Shown here piece by piece: positions 46,659 to 56,533 of a DNA stretch of 64,000 nucleotides. Origin of the DNA: Tyto alba (Eukaryota > Chordata > Aves > Strigiformes > Tytonidae). Location: positions 6,781,599-6,845,598 of the forward strand of contig NW_024881277.1 in assembly GCF_018691265.1 (NCBI RefSeq). Reading direction: 5' to 3'. Position numbers and translations under genes: made by a program. The notes under the pieces were generated by a model. That model ran no database searches. It worked only from the letters and a program-made list of their open reading frames with translations, and was not told where the DNA came from. How positions within the stretch are numbered: position 1 is the stretch's first letter; each line of letters begins with the position of its first letter.

Positions 46659-46981
46659 AGCTTCTCAAGTTAGCAAAATACCCATAGCCATGGGAAACCT
46701 GATGGGGATCTTGAAGTTATAAGAACAGTCTCCACTCCTCTTCTCCCAAGGTGCCAGTGTCCCAACAAGGCCAGGACATTTTAGTGCATAGAAAACATTC
46801 TTCAGAGGGACACTAAACTGACATAATTTTCTGTGCAATAAGCAAAGAGTTTGACTTGAAGGAATAGGGACCAAGACCCGGGGCTAGGAAGAGGTGCCTT
46901 TCTGAAGATGAACACACCTAGATAACACAAGCGGCTTCTCAGCTTCAGTGTTCCAAGAACACCCACTATAGGATTGACAAA

Positions 46982-47899
46982 TGTTGTGGTTTAGGCCTGG
47001 TTGGCAGCCAACCACAATGCAGCAGCTCTCTCTCCCTTCCCCTCTGGCAATGAGAAGGGACAGAGAGCCAGGCTTGGGGTTCGAGATAGGACTGGGATGG
47101 GGAAAAATCCCCCTTTTATGATCACGAGCAAAAGGCAGACTCGTTAGGGGAAGAAAAAAAAGAACATACATTTATTACAGACACTAACAACACATAACAG
47201 AGTAAGACAGTGAGAAGCATTGCCACATCTTGAGAACACCTTCCCCCCACCCCTCCCTTCTTCCCGGGCTCAGCTCTGCTCCCGATATCTCTACCTCCTC
47301 CCCCAGTGGCGCAGGGGCAGGGAATGGGGGGTGCAGTCAGCGCTGCCACTTTCCTTCATCTTTGGTGAGGGGAGTGTCCGAAACTTGTTCCTCCTGCTCC
47401 ATCGTAGTCCCCCTCTCACAAGGAGACAGTCCTCCACAAACTTTCTCCATGACTTGAATTCCTCCCATGGGCCGCAACGTTCCCCACACTGCTCCGTCAT
47501 GGGTCACTAACTTCCTCCTGACTGGATTCCCTCCCACGGCTGCAGCCCTTCCCGAGCTGCTCCGGCGTGGGACTCCCCTGCATGCTGCAATCCTCCCAGC
47601 GCTGAATTACAGCAGTGGGGGTTGCCTTTTCCCATGAGACCCCGGCCTTCTTCGGGCACAGCACCTTGATTATTCCGAGCAGGAGCAACAGGCCATAAAT
47701 CAGTGTCTGCTCAACCGTAGATCTTCATGGGTGGCAGGGGGGGGCCGCCCTGCTGTCTCACCACAGGATACAGGGGGGTCTCTGCATCCGGCACACCTCC
47801 CCCCTCCTTTCTTCCTCCGTTCCTCCACTGACCTTGGTGTTCACGCAGCTGCAGCAACTCCTCCTCACAAGTCCGACTGCCCGTCACCACGTCCCTTCT
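46982..47899 (-). mobile_element. ERV LTR-like element of a second family
   Basis: Starts TGTTGTGGTTTAGGCCTGGT on the plus strand, like the ERVL-type LTR ends, but the body differs. The minus strand has AATAAA near 47,171-47,176 followed by a CTTTTTTTT stretch and 'gggggatttttccccatccc', which suggests the R/U5 part of a minus-strand LTR. The left border is clear. The right part runs through GC-rich LTR-like sequence up to the edge of the 6.35 kb duplication at 47,900, where it seems truncated. Confidence 0.6.
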
Positions 47900-48410
47900 T
47901 GTTGATCTTACTCCTCTCTTCAGCTGATCCCATCTGCCTGTTTCTTTTGCTTTGTTTGTGGGGGCTTACAGAGCCTCTTGGCCATGTCACTACTAACGTC
48001 ATGCTGCCACGTGCCAGGACTGAGCATGGTGCTCAGGCTCCTCACCCCAATTCCCACAGGCTTGAAGGTAGAAATGCCTTTAGCCTGCCCCGTCCCTCAG
48101 AAAAAGCACAATGAGGGACCGAAAGAAAAATTAACCTCGTGCTTCTCCACTGCCAGGCATCACAAGAAAATCCGGTTTCAGAGAAAGAAAACTTCAGTCT
48201 GCCTTCTACCGTGGCAACTTAGAAGGCTTTGTGCAAAGAGCCCAACTGGATTGATTCCATTTTTACACATTTATTTCTGGAGTCTCTCCATGCCACTAAA
48301 AGCAATGCTGTAGTGAAGACCAGCAGGCTCAGGCAAGCGATTAGGGCCTGCCTGCGGGATCAAGAGTCTCTCACAGGCTACTTACACCGGCAGCAAGGCC
48401 CAGGCCGTAC

Positions 48411-48585
48411 CTGTTCCTGAGGCTCATCAAGAGTGCCCATGGCAGTGGTGAAGACACCTTCAGCTTCAGAGTGACTGAACTCACTGGCTGAGTCGGTGCT
48501 TTCACCCGAGCTCCCACTCGGAGCACATTTGGGTTGCTCCTTGGTGGGTGTGCTGTGGGTGAGCACCGCGGAGCCTAGAAGCAAT
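48411..48585 (-). CDS. RGL1-like exon (linker after the GEF domain), unit 1
   Basis: A 175 bp exon between acceptor ttttccgtactag and donor CAG|GTACGG, entering with one base of a split codon and leaving in phase 0. It encodes 58 codons containing 'STPTKEQPKCAPSGSSGEST', 'FSHSEAEG' and 'TLDEPQEQ', which align by eye with the Ser-rich linker of RGL1, the RalA guanine-exchange factor, just after its CDC25-type GEF domain. RGL1 is highly conserved between vertebrates from memory, so the many changes mean a diverged paralogue. No following RGL1-like exon is found 3' of this copy; an LTR lies there, so a transcript would run into it or end early. Confidence 0.8.
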
Positions 48586-49699
48586 CTAGTACGGAAAAGA
48601 AAGCGTAAAAGCCAGTAAGTGAAAGCAGAACAGGGCTGGGCTGAGCAAAGCTGTCACTTGGCTCAAAAAGCCTTATGTGTTGTTTTGTTTTCCTATCTCG
48701 TGGCCTATTGTTTTCATTTCCTCTGTGGTGTTCAGAGGGTTTGTCAGGAGTTTGTTACGCACTAACACAATGCCTTCTTGACCTAGCGTACCCACCAGCT
48801 GCAAGGCCAAAATCGGAGCTAATGCTCAGGTATCACAAACGACACTCCCCTTTGGTCCGTTGAATTTTCAGACCCACTTGCTAGGAAGCGATTGATCCTA
48901 AACCCGTTGTGTTTGCCAAGCGATGGGGCGAGTTGGAGGCCCGGCAGCTGCCCCCCCCCCCCCTCGCAGCCCTGCACGCTGCTGTCCCAGCCCGGTCCCT
49001 CTGACGTGAGGCGGCTCAAGGCCCACGCGGTCGCCACGAGCGCCTGAAACCGTAAGTGAAAGGAGACACACGGCCCTGCGCCGGGCAAAGGTCTTCAAAA
49101 GGCGAACTCATCCCTGCTGCTAATTCTTTCACTCCATAAAGGTGCCACAGATACCAGTTTCTAAGAACAGAGACGTACACAACGGGATCAGAAGAAAGTG
49201 TAAATTATAGGCTCTCCCTCTCCGAGACTCATTTCTAAATGCAGGTCAAGTAAATTTAAAGGATTGTCAACAAACTTGTATAATATATAAAGCCGAGAAG
49301 CCAGGTGAATTAGGTGCTACGTCAGCATGCAGTTAATGATTAAAACAATTTAGAGAGGTGTCACCGACTGCTGCCAGGATGAATTATGCCAGTCTTTCCT
49401 ACAGTATTAATTTGCGAAATACATTCGGAGTGCAGACGAAACAATTCTTTAGACAAAGACTGCACAGCGCAAACGAACTCCACACGGCAAATTACAATGC
49501 TGCAGCACTGAAACGCAGTCAGAAACGAGAGAATAAAGCCTGTGCTCCTCAGCGACAATTCTTACACGCAGCTTAGGCACGTGCCGAGGGAGACGCAAAT
49601 GAGAGGCCACCGAGAGTTCAGGCACTGCCGTCTGCAAAGCTCACGTTTTCATAACATCTCAACAGATGGACTAAGCGAAATGGAACTCAGACGGACTAA

Positions 49700-49748
49700 T
49701 CGCAACACTTTCCAAACAGCTGCCCAGATTTTTTTTTTTTTTTTTTTC
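49700..49748 (+). repeat. Poly-T run in unit 1
   Basis: T17-18 at 49,730-49,747, one of several homopolymers whose length differs slightly between the two units (57,679-57,695 in unit 2). Confidence 0.9.
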
Positions 49749-50039
49749 TTTTCATATCAGAACTCAAGGCTCTAGATTGAAAGCATCCATTCTTCTTCCA
49801 GACCCTAACCTGCCGTAGCGCTGACGTGAAGTGAATGGCTACTGGCTGTTCTGAGGAGCCCAGGCACAAGAACCAAGCAAGGAAGGCCAGTTAAGAGCTG
49901 ATAGTGCTGTTAAATTCATCATTTCCCCCCTCATCTTGATCATGCCACTGGTACGTGGGAGTCCGCGCTGGCGTGTGGGGACGATCGCTTCTTTTTGACA
50001 AGAAACGTGAAGCCAGTGCTGCTTTTTTAACTCTTGGAG

Positions 50040-50720
50040 GAACAAAGCGGTGTTGAGAGCTCGGAGTTCCGCGCTCAGAGCCCGGGCACCCCGTCCGTTG
50101 GCACTCCCCCCCGTTCCTTGCCCCCCCCGCCCCGCCCCGCCCCGGGACTGTGAGGAGAGGGGGGTGGGCTCCTGCCTTGCTCGTACCCGTCGGAAAGAGC
50201 GGTTTAATCTCCTGCCGAACCGCATGGCGCACTGCCTCCGGGTCCGCGGGGAAGTCTCGCTCACTGGGCTGGCCAGGAGACCCGCCCGCTCGCCCGGCGC
50301 CCGGCGGCGACCGCGTCTGGGGGCACCGGCCCGATCCGCGACCGCTGGGACTTGGGCGGGAACGCCGCGTCCGTAACCACGGCGACCGGACGCTGAGCCC
50401 CTCGCCCGGGCAACGCCCCTCCCACCGCTGGCCGCCGACCAATGGGAGCCGCCGATCTGCCCGGGGAACGGCCCCCCGCTGGCAGCCGACCAATGGCAGC
50501 CGTCGCACCGCCCCGCCCCTTGGCGTCGCGGCCGGGCGGCCCCGTCCCCTCAGCGCGCGGCTGCGCGGCGGGAGCGGCGGCGGCGGGGCGGCCATGGCGA
50601 AGCACACGGTGTCATCGGCGCGGTCCCGCCGGGTGGACGTGGGCGAGTACGACAACCCGCGCTGGGTGTGGGTGGCGTGCCCTGGCTAACCCCGCGCGCC
50701 GCCGGGTGCCCGTGTCTGAC
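50040..50720. promoter_or_regulatory. CpG-island, probably bidirectional promoter, unit 1
   Basis: Strong CpG and GC enrichment with CCAAT boxes at 50,439-50,443 and 50,490-50,494 and GC boxes (ccccgcccc near 50,510), no TATA box, and an ATG in strong Kozak context at 50,594. In human, ARPC5 and RGL1 start only a few hundred bases apart and are transcribed away from each other. Here an ARPC5-like first exon lies on the plus strand and an RGL1-like exon lies about 2 kb away on the minus strand, so this island is inferred to descend from that shared promoter. Confidence 0.75.
50594..50689 (+). pseudogene. ARPC5-like first exon, truncated frame, unit 1
   Basis: The frame from ATG 50,594 (context gcggccATGG) begins 'MAKHTVSSARSRRVDVGEYD', clearly related to the N-terminus of ARPC5, the 16-kDa subunit of the Arp2/3 actin-nucleating complex (about 15 of the first 20 positions agree with my memory of it). 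After EYD the similarity ends and a stop follows at codon 32. No other ARPC5 exon is seen in the window. The exon could serve as a leader that splices on (possible donor GG|GTGTGG near 50,665) or only as a relic. Its preservation in both units mainly reflects recent duplication. Confidence 0.72.
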
Positions 50721-50780
50721 CCAGCCCTGGCAGCACACGGATGGAGTCGGCGCCGAACGATCGGGGAACCACAACTGCAG

Positions 50781-51034
50781 TTGTCACCTCTGACTAAGGA
50801 AACTCTGCTCGCTCAGCCAGACCGTGAACCTACAAAAAAGGAAGAACTGCTGGTTATTGCATCCAGTCAAAATGAAGCCGTTAAAACCTCGGAAAATGCA
50901 AACCCTCCCCCCATGACAGACTATAGGAGCCTGCTGCCTGCATGTATTTCTGAATCTCCCCAGAAAAAATCCTGAATGGCTCCTGACTGCAGCGGCGAGA
51001 GGAACAGGCAGATGAGCTGTGGAACTGCCTGACG
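50781..51034 (+). CDS. Unrecognised exon-like open frame, unit 1
   Basis: A stretch between a possible acceptor (ccacaactgcag) and donor (ACG|GTGAGC). One frame encodes 'LTKETLLAQPDREPTKKEEL' followed by 'LVIASSQNEAVKTSENAN' and on to 'LLPACISESPQK', then a TGA because of a six-A run (50,965-50,970). In unit 2 the run is five A and the frame continues 26 more codons. Another frame near the donor reads 'EEQADELWNCLT'. Composition looks coding (Lys/Glu/Ser/Pro-rich), but I recognise no family. It lies 90 bp after the ARPC5-like exon on the same strand, so it could be a second exon of the transcript from the CpG island. Confidence 0.4.
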
Positions 51035-51796
51035 GTGAGCGCCTGTGGAGGTCTGCTCTCCCCGCTCGAGGAGAGGCCCACGGGCACGTTTCCGTGCTGC
51101 TCACCAGGCCACCGGTGGAGATTTTTTTTTTCAGCTAGCCCCAGCCCTTTCCTGAGGGTTTTCAGAGGGGGTTCTGAGATCCAGCTGCTTGTTACAAATG
51201 GTGCTGTACAAAAGATGGAGCGGCTTTGTCCCCACATTAACGGGTTGCCCCTTCACATAAAGGCTCGTTAGGGTTACGCTGTGTTCATATACATCACCGC
51301 TGCGTCTCTCTGCCACCCTCATTTGCTTTTTGTTCTGTGAAAGGCCCATTTCTGTGTCTGAGAGAGGCCGCTCTTTCCCCCAGCCATGGGAGCCATTTAC
51401 CTGTGACAGCAAGAGCTCTTGTTTTTCCAGCCCTTCCTCCTCTGGCCTTTCGTGACCCTGCCGAAGCGGTTTCTCCACAAACACCGTGGCTGAACACGAC
51501 CCTGGTGCTCCCCAGGGCACGCCGGGCTCGGGGTGGGGATGGGGGCTGTGGCACAGCCTCGCCGCCCCCGCTGCGGGCGCTTCCCCGGGGGGGGCAGCGA
51601 GCATCGCTGTACTGGCCCTGAAGGAAATACAGCAGGGATTTATTTTAATCTTTTTTTTTTTTCAAAAAAAGTCTCTGCATCACCTGCCCGGCCTTTGTGT
51701 TGGTGGCCCAGGGCTACCCCAGCCTTACAGCCGGCCTGGGGGGGGACCGCTGCTCCTCGGCTGGCTCCCGCCCTCGCTCGGGAAACGATGCCGGCC

Positions 51797-51920
51797 GTGG
51801 GGCTGGATGCTGACCATGGGGCTGGATGCTGGCCATGGGGCTGGATGCTGGCTGTGGGGCTGGATGCTGGCCGTGGGGCTGGATGCTGGCTGTGGGGCTG
51901 GATGCTGGCCGTGGGGCTGG
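51797..51920 (+). repeat. 19-bp minisatellite, about 6.5 units (unit 1)
   Basis: Tandem copies of gtggggctggatgctggcc with alternating gtg/atg starts and gcc/gct/acc ends. The matching array in unit 2 has only about 4.5 copies. Confidence 0.95.
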
Positions 51921-52898
51921 TTCGGATGCTCGGGGAGGCTGGGTTCTCTTTAGCTTTGCTTTCCTTAAGTAGAGCAGTAGCAGTTTATTACAGACATCGT
52001 GACAACAGCACAGGGGTTGCTTGGGTTTTTCTGTTTTGTTTTTTTTTTTTTTTTTCTCTGTGTGTGTTTTTTTCTTGTAGTTGACTCTGGGAGTGAGAGG
52101 TACAAGGGGTTTGGTGGCAATTTCAGGGGAGGAGGGAAGCAAATTAAGAATAAAAATGAATGTAATTAAATGAATGTGTCCACTGCAGAGCAGACGCGGT
52201 GTCAGTCTAGCTCATTCTTTCACCTATATGCATGTGTGTTTGTGTATATACATACACAAGTTTCTATTTATTTACATATGCAGGCTGTGGTGGATGGCCA
52301 GCGGTTCTACCTGCTATGACCAGTGCTGTTTTTCCCTGTCTGGGTTTTCAGTTCCTTGGCAGGTGTTGCCCAGGCTTTGCCCTGGCCAGAATTAACTCTG
52401 TTTTGGAAAAGTAGGAGCCAGTTGAAACACTCCTGTGTTTTCCTGATATTTTTCCACTTTCCATGTACTTACTTTTTTTTGGGGACTCCTCTAATGGGCT
52501 TCAAAACTGAGCACAGGTAGGAGCACCAGTTTGAACCAGCCTCCCAGCTCTGGCTGAGGGGGCTGTTTGCCAGGCTGCTTCGTGAACCACAGAGTGCTGC
52601 TTTTCTCCTTTTCTTTCTTCTCCCTTTTTCCCCCCTCATTTTGGGGTCTCAGCTGTGGAGTATCAGAGCTAAGCCCCAGGAGTCCACAGCTGATGGAAAA
52701 ACCTCCCAGCAGTGCCTCCCACCGTGAGTGTGGTGATGGACCAGTGGAAGCTAGGAACAGGTTTTACAAAGTGCAGGTAGCACACCAGCTGGAAAAGCAG
52801 CGTGTTCACAAGAAAGTTTGCGGTGACAGGCCCTAAAAATGATTAGCTGCAATAAGGCTGTAACCTAACAAACAAGTCTTTCTTTGCTTTTGTTTCAG

Positions 52899-52984
52899 AA
52901 AGGAAAAGTGCTGTTGTACGCTCAGTATGGCAATATGAAATTTCTCGTTTACAAATAGATTCTATTTATCCTGAGGGAAATCAA
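52899..52984 (+). CDS. Unrecognised 86-bp exon-like segment, unit 1
   Basis: Bounded by a strong acceptor (tgcttttgtttcag) and a consensus donor (CAA|GTAAGG). One frame is open across the full length and reads 'RKSAVVRSVWQYEISRLQID' and 'SIYPEGNQ'; another ends in a stop after 'GKVLLYAQYGNMKFLVYK'. The unit 2 counterpart is identical in this stretch. I know no matching protein. It would be downstream of the ARPC5-like exon on the same strand. Confidence 0.35.
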
Positions 52985-53032
52985 GTAAGGTTGTGTTGTT
53001 CCATTCTGTCTCCCAAGGTAGTTTAAGTAGGG

Positions 53033-53062
53033 GAGGGGGGGGGGGGGGGGGAAAAGGAAAAG
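53033..53062 (+). repeat. Poly-G run in unit 1
   Basis: About 18-23 G with one A, longer than in unit 2 (60,943-60,961), where an extra A-run follows. A length-variable homopolymer. Confidence 0.9.
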
Positions 53063-54018
53063 CAGGAGGCAGCTTACATTCAGGGTCATGTTTCTTTTGC
53101 CTTTGTGACTGTAGCAGGAGAGGCCCTTCAGTGACAAAGGCAACTGCCGCGGTTCAGGGACTCACAGTGTGACTTTTGGCAGCTGTAGGAGTCTCCCAGT
53201 GCTGGGAACTGGGACTTGGGCAGCGCCAGCCTGGCTGAGGGGAGGCGGGACTGTGCTAGGAGGTGGAAGCAGCAGCCCTGATGTAAACACCAAACATTTG
53301 TATTGTGTGCAGGGGGGAAAAACCCAACAAGTTAATGCTGTGAGGCCAGGAGGAAAAAACACCATGATGGCAACAAGGAGGAAAAGATAGAAACACTCAA
53401 TATATTTTTTTTTTTTTATATTAACTTGCTGCAGAAATCATTCAGTGACCCAAAAGAGAATGATTTCATGAAGAAGTTGTAACATTTGCGTATAATCTAA
53501 GGTACCCAGTTAGTTACAACAGGAATCATTAAACTGCAAGCTCAAAAAATAGCACAAAATATTGCATCGCAAGGGCAGGTTGGTGTGCACGACTAATGCC
53601 CTGGGGTGGCCTTTGCTTTGCTGACGTTTACCTGTAGCTCTCAACAAGCTCGTTGCACTCCCGCAGCGCGCGCCTGCAGGACGCGGGGCTGGGGGGGAGC
53701 TGCTGCCCCTCCCGGGTAACGCGGGTGAGAGAGTGGTTTGCTTGGCAGCTGCTGAAGCAGCACAGCAGCTGTCCTCATAAAAACTTGGGAGGAATTAAAA
53801 AGCAAAGGCATGACAGTAGAGTAAAACAACGTTTAGGAAGGTTGCAGCTGAAGGGTTACGGCTGAAATGTGGTGCTTCGAGTTGTCTGGGTGGCAGGGGA
53901 GAGGAGCGGTGGGGGCTGGGAGTGGAGAAGGTTAAAACAGTAACAGTGATGAAGTTGGAGAGAGGGGCAGTGAGGGAAGTGGTGTGAGGTGTAAAAAGAC
54001 CCACAACTGACATGCAGT

Positions 54019-54024
54019 AATAAA
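54019..54024 (+). terminator. AATAAA signal on the plus strand, unit 1
   Basis: A canonical polyadenylation hexamer near the right end of the unit that could end a plus-strand transcript starting at the CpG island. No other evidence of use. Confidence 0.3.
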
Positions 54025-54294
54025 GTCTAAGAGAAGAAAATAGATTAACTCCAGGCAAATATTAGTGGAAAAACGTTTATATACTTATTGGATAAAAATT
54101 ACAAGTAAGCAATTAAAAAAAATATAATCTTTTTCATATATAACCTTTTGAAGAGTGTAATTTTAAAATCAAGAACATTCACTTTTCAGTTTACCACAGA
54201 CATGCAACCTCAGAGTGATCAATACTATGTTTTACAACCATACAAACGTCAATTCGTGCTTACACTGAAATACAAAGAAAACTTAACTTCGGAG

Positions 54295-54552
54295 TTATAA
54301 ATTGTCGGAGAAGTTGTCGGAGCAATTGTCGGAGTTGGAGTCGGAGCAATTGTCAAAGAACTTGTCGGAGTTGGAGTCGGAGCAATTGTCGGAGCACTTG
54401 TCAGAGAGCTTGTCATTGGAGGAGAGTGAGGGAGAGGATTGAACTGGAGATGACACCCCCGAGGAAGATGTATCAATGGAATAAGTGCAGGAGGAGGAGG
54501 AGGAGGGGAGGGAGGTGATGGAGGAGAAAGAGGAAGAGGGTTCTTCAGGGAG
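54295..54552 (-). CDS. RGL1-like Ser-rich exon with minisatellite-coded tail
   Basis: An exon in the 1.56 kb spacer between the two units. After a strong acceptor (tttctttctgttgtgcag) it begins in phase 0 with 'LPEEPSSSFSSITSLPSSSS', then 'SCTYSIDTSSSGVSS', which matches the RGL1 segment that follows the linker exon. RGL1 would go on to its Ras-association domain. Here instead follows a repeat of Ser-Asp-Asn-Cys/Ser type units ('SDNCSDSNSD') coded by a tandem repeat, ending at TAA 54,297-54,295. It joins in frame to the exon at 56,359-56,533, giving at least 143 codons. No minus-strand AATAAA was found close downstream. The product, if made, would lack GEF and RA domains. Confidence 0.7.
   Translation of the reverse strand, partial: LPEEPSSSFSSITSLPSSSSSCTYSIDTSSSGVSSPVQSSPSLSSNDKLSDKCSDNCSDSNSDKFFDNCSDSNSDNCSDNFSDNL
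54300..54412 (+). repeat. Coding minisatellite (tcggagNNN units)
   Basis: Imperfect tandem copies of the words ttgtcggagcaa and ttggagtcggag. On the minus strand they encode the alternating Ser-Asp/Asn tail of the RGL1-like exon. The period is a multiple of three, so length changes would keep the frame. Confidence 0.85.
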
Positions 54553-55847
54553 CTGCACAACAGAAAGAAAGAAAAACACCGTCATAACCTGGACATTTTG
54601 TATGTCTGCGTGTGTCGTTCTGGAGGAAGAACTTGAGACAGCAGAAGGCCTATACAAAACCTCAGTCATCTGCGCTCTGGCCAGCAGTCTGGCAGTGGTA
54701 TTCCTTGCCTCCAGAAAAAGTGAACTGCACCCAATTAATTTCCCCATTTTAATGAAAACTTATTTCCAACTCGGTGTGGCGGACAGGGTGCGCTGCTTGC
54801 TCGGGCTCTCAGTGAGAGCAGGCCAGGAGATGGCAGCACGTAGATGCTGTGGGCGACTGGCCGGGTCACAGCTCCGGGTGGGAATGAGCCTTTACACGAG
54901 TGAATATACACTCGCGCCTCCCTGCCTGCCACTTCTTGAATAGTCTTTCCTCATTGGGAACTGCCCCCTTCCTTCCCCCGCTGCTCTGGGGTTTGCCTTT
55001 CTCCTCATCTGCCTTGCTCAGACACTGCTGAGAGGATCTTCCCTTTCCATCTTGCATATCAAAACCACTCTAACAACTGCTCCTGCTAAACAGCTGAAAT
55101 GATTTATGGATGTCTGTCTGGAACCTCATCCTTTCTTTGGTTTAAGAACATTTGGTACAATTTAATTTAAAATATCCATCAGCTAAACCCCAATGTGACA
55201 CTTCAGCAAAACATCCCTGAAAAGGGCTTCAACAATGCAGTTAACGGAATTTAGTTCAGGAGGGAAGAGTCTGTAGGAAAGATGTCCCCGTGGCTGCCCC
55301 ATCAGGCCCCTTCTGCCGGTGTCCTGCCCGTGTATCTTGTCCCTCGGGGTGGCCGAGGCGCAGACCCGGCCCATCTGCTCTCGGCACGAGCTCTCACAGC
55401 TTCAGCCCTCCACTCCTTTTGCCGTGGGGGGTTCCCAACCGGGGGGGGGCGTGGGGGGGGGCTTTGCCTTCTGGTGTGCTGGGGTGCCGTCCCTTCGTGC
55501 CGCGCCGGCAAAGAGCGAGCGGGCGGAGGTGCAGCGGCACCGCGCCCCGACTTCCCCACCGGGATGGAGCTGAGCCGAGGCACCGTGTTCATCTTGGCAG
55601 CAGGGAGCCCCCGGGAGGTGAAACCTGCAGGGCTGGAGAGCTCTGTCTGTACCTGCCTTCGCTCCCCCACCCACAAAATAAGAGCGCAGGCCCAGCTGCA
55701 GCTGGGCTTTCCTCGGTGAGCACGGGGCTGCTGAATTCAAACCTCCTTTTCCAGCTGCAAGTCATCAAGTGCGATGGACACAACAGCAGGCTGCTAACAG
55801 CAGAATAACTCATCAAACCCCAGATACTCAAAGAGGAAGTGCCTAGC
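54553..55847. other. Spacer between the tandem units, rest
   Basis: Intron-like sequence relative to the RGL1-like exons. It includes a GC-rich part at 55,280-55,600 with a G-run at 55,441-55,460 and long composition-driven frames. I see no further RGL1 exon, RNA gene or transposon. Confidence 0.4.
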
Positions 55848-56358
55848 TGTTGATCTTACTCCTCTCTTCAGCTGATCCCAGCTCCTGTTTCTTTTGCTTT
55901 GTCTGTGGGGGCTTAGAGAGCCTCTTGGCCATGTCACTGCTAACGTCATGCTGCCACGTGCCAGGACTGAGCATGGTGCTCAGGCTCCTCACCCCAATTC
56001 CCACAGGCTTGAAGGTAGAAATGCCTTTAGCCTGCCCCGTCCCTCAGAAAAAGCACAATGAGGGACCAAAAGAAAAATTAACCTCGTGCTTCTCCACTGC
56101 CAGGCATCACAAGAAAATCCGGTTTCAGAGAAAGAAAACTTCAGTCTGCCTTCTACCGTGGCAACTTAGAAGGCTTTGTGCAAAGAGCCCGACTGGATTG
56201 ATTCCATTTTTACACATTTATTTCTGGAGTCTCCCCATGCCACTAAAAGCAATGCTGTAGTGCAAGACCAGCAGGCTCAGGCAAGCGATTAGGGCCTGCC
56301 TGCGGGATCAAGAGTCTCTCACAGGCTACTTACACCGGCAGCAAGGCCCAGGCCGTAC

Positions 56359-56533
56359 CTGTTCCTGAGGCTCATCAAGAGTGCCCATGGCAGTGGTGAA
56401 GACACCTTCAGCTTCAGAGTGACTGAACTCACTGGCTGAGTCGGTGCTTTCACCCGAGCTCCCACTCGGAGCACATTTGGGTTGCTCCTTGGTGGGTGTG
56501 CTGTGGGTGAGCACCGCGGAGCCTAGAAGCAAT
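56359..56533 (-). CDS. RGL1-like exon (linker after the GEF domain), unit 2
   Basis: The encoded 58 codons are the same as in the unit 1 exon, with the same acceptor and donor. Unlike unit 1, this copy is followed on the minus strand, after an intron of about 1.8 kb, by a phase-matching RGL1-like exon (54,552-54,295) that ends in a stop codon. The two form an intact partial reading frame. The upstream exons of RGL1 (REM and CDC25 GEF domains) are not found between here and the CpG island at 58 kb, so any start codon must lie in an unrecognised leader exon. Confidence 0.8.

Larger units (their letters stand above)
47900..54284. repeat. 6.35 kb tandem duplication, unit 1
   Basis: This unit is repeated in the same orientation at 55,848-62,197. 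It opens with 'tgttgatcttactcctctct' and closes with 'gaaatacaaagaaaactt' in both copies. Large parts are identical, with differences limited to sparse substitutions, homopolymer changes and a minisatellite length change. Divergence is clearly higher in the last 150 bp. Each unit contains an RGL1-like exon (minus), a CpG-island promoter, an ARPC5-like first exon (plus) and two further exon-like frames (plus). Confidence 0.97.

Noticed and set aside
46472..46722. Gly-Arg-Glu repeat frames over the GGGA array
   Set aside because: A four-base repeat is open in several frames at once; this is simple sequence, not a gene.
48675..49098. Small frames near the poly-C run at 48,951-48,963
   Set aside because: They change with the length of the C-run between the two units and have no family match.
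49839..50264. Taking the identical 141-codon frames in the two units as proof of a protein under selection
   Set aside because: The units are so similar that identity says nothing about selection; kept only as a low-level finding.
50150..50689. 179-codon frame running through the CpG island and into the ARPC5-like exon (also 58,098-58,637)
   Set aside because: It shares only the last 31 codons with the ARPC5-like frame and its upstream part is GC-driven; the ATG at 50,594 has the better Kozak context and the family match.
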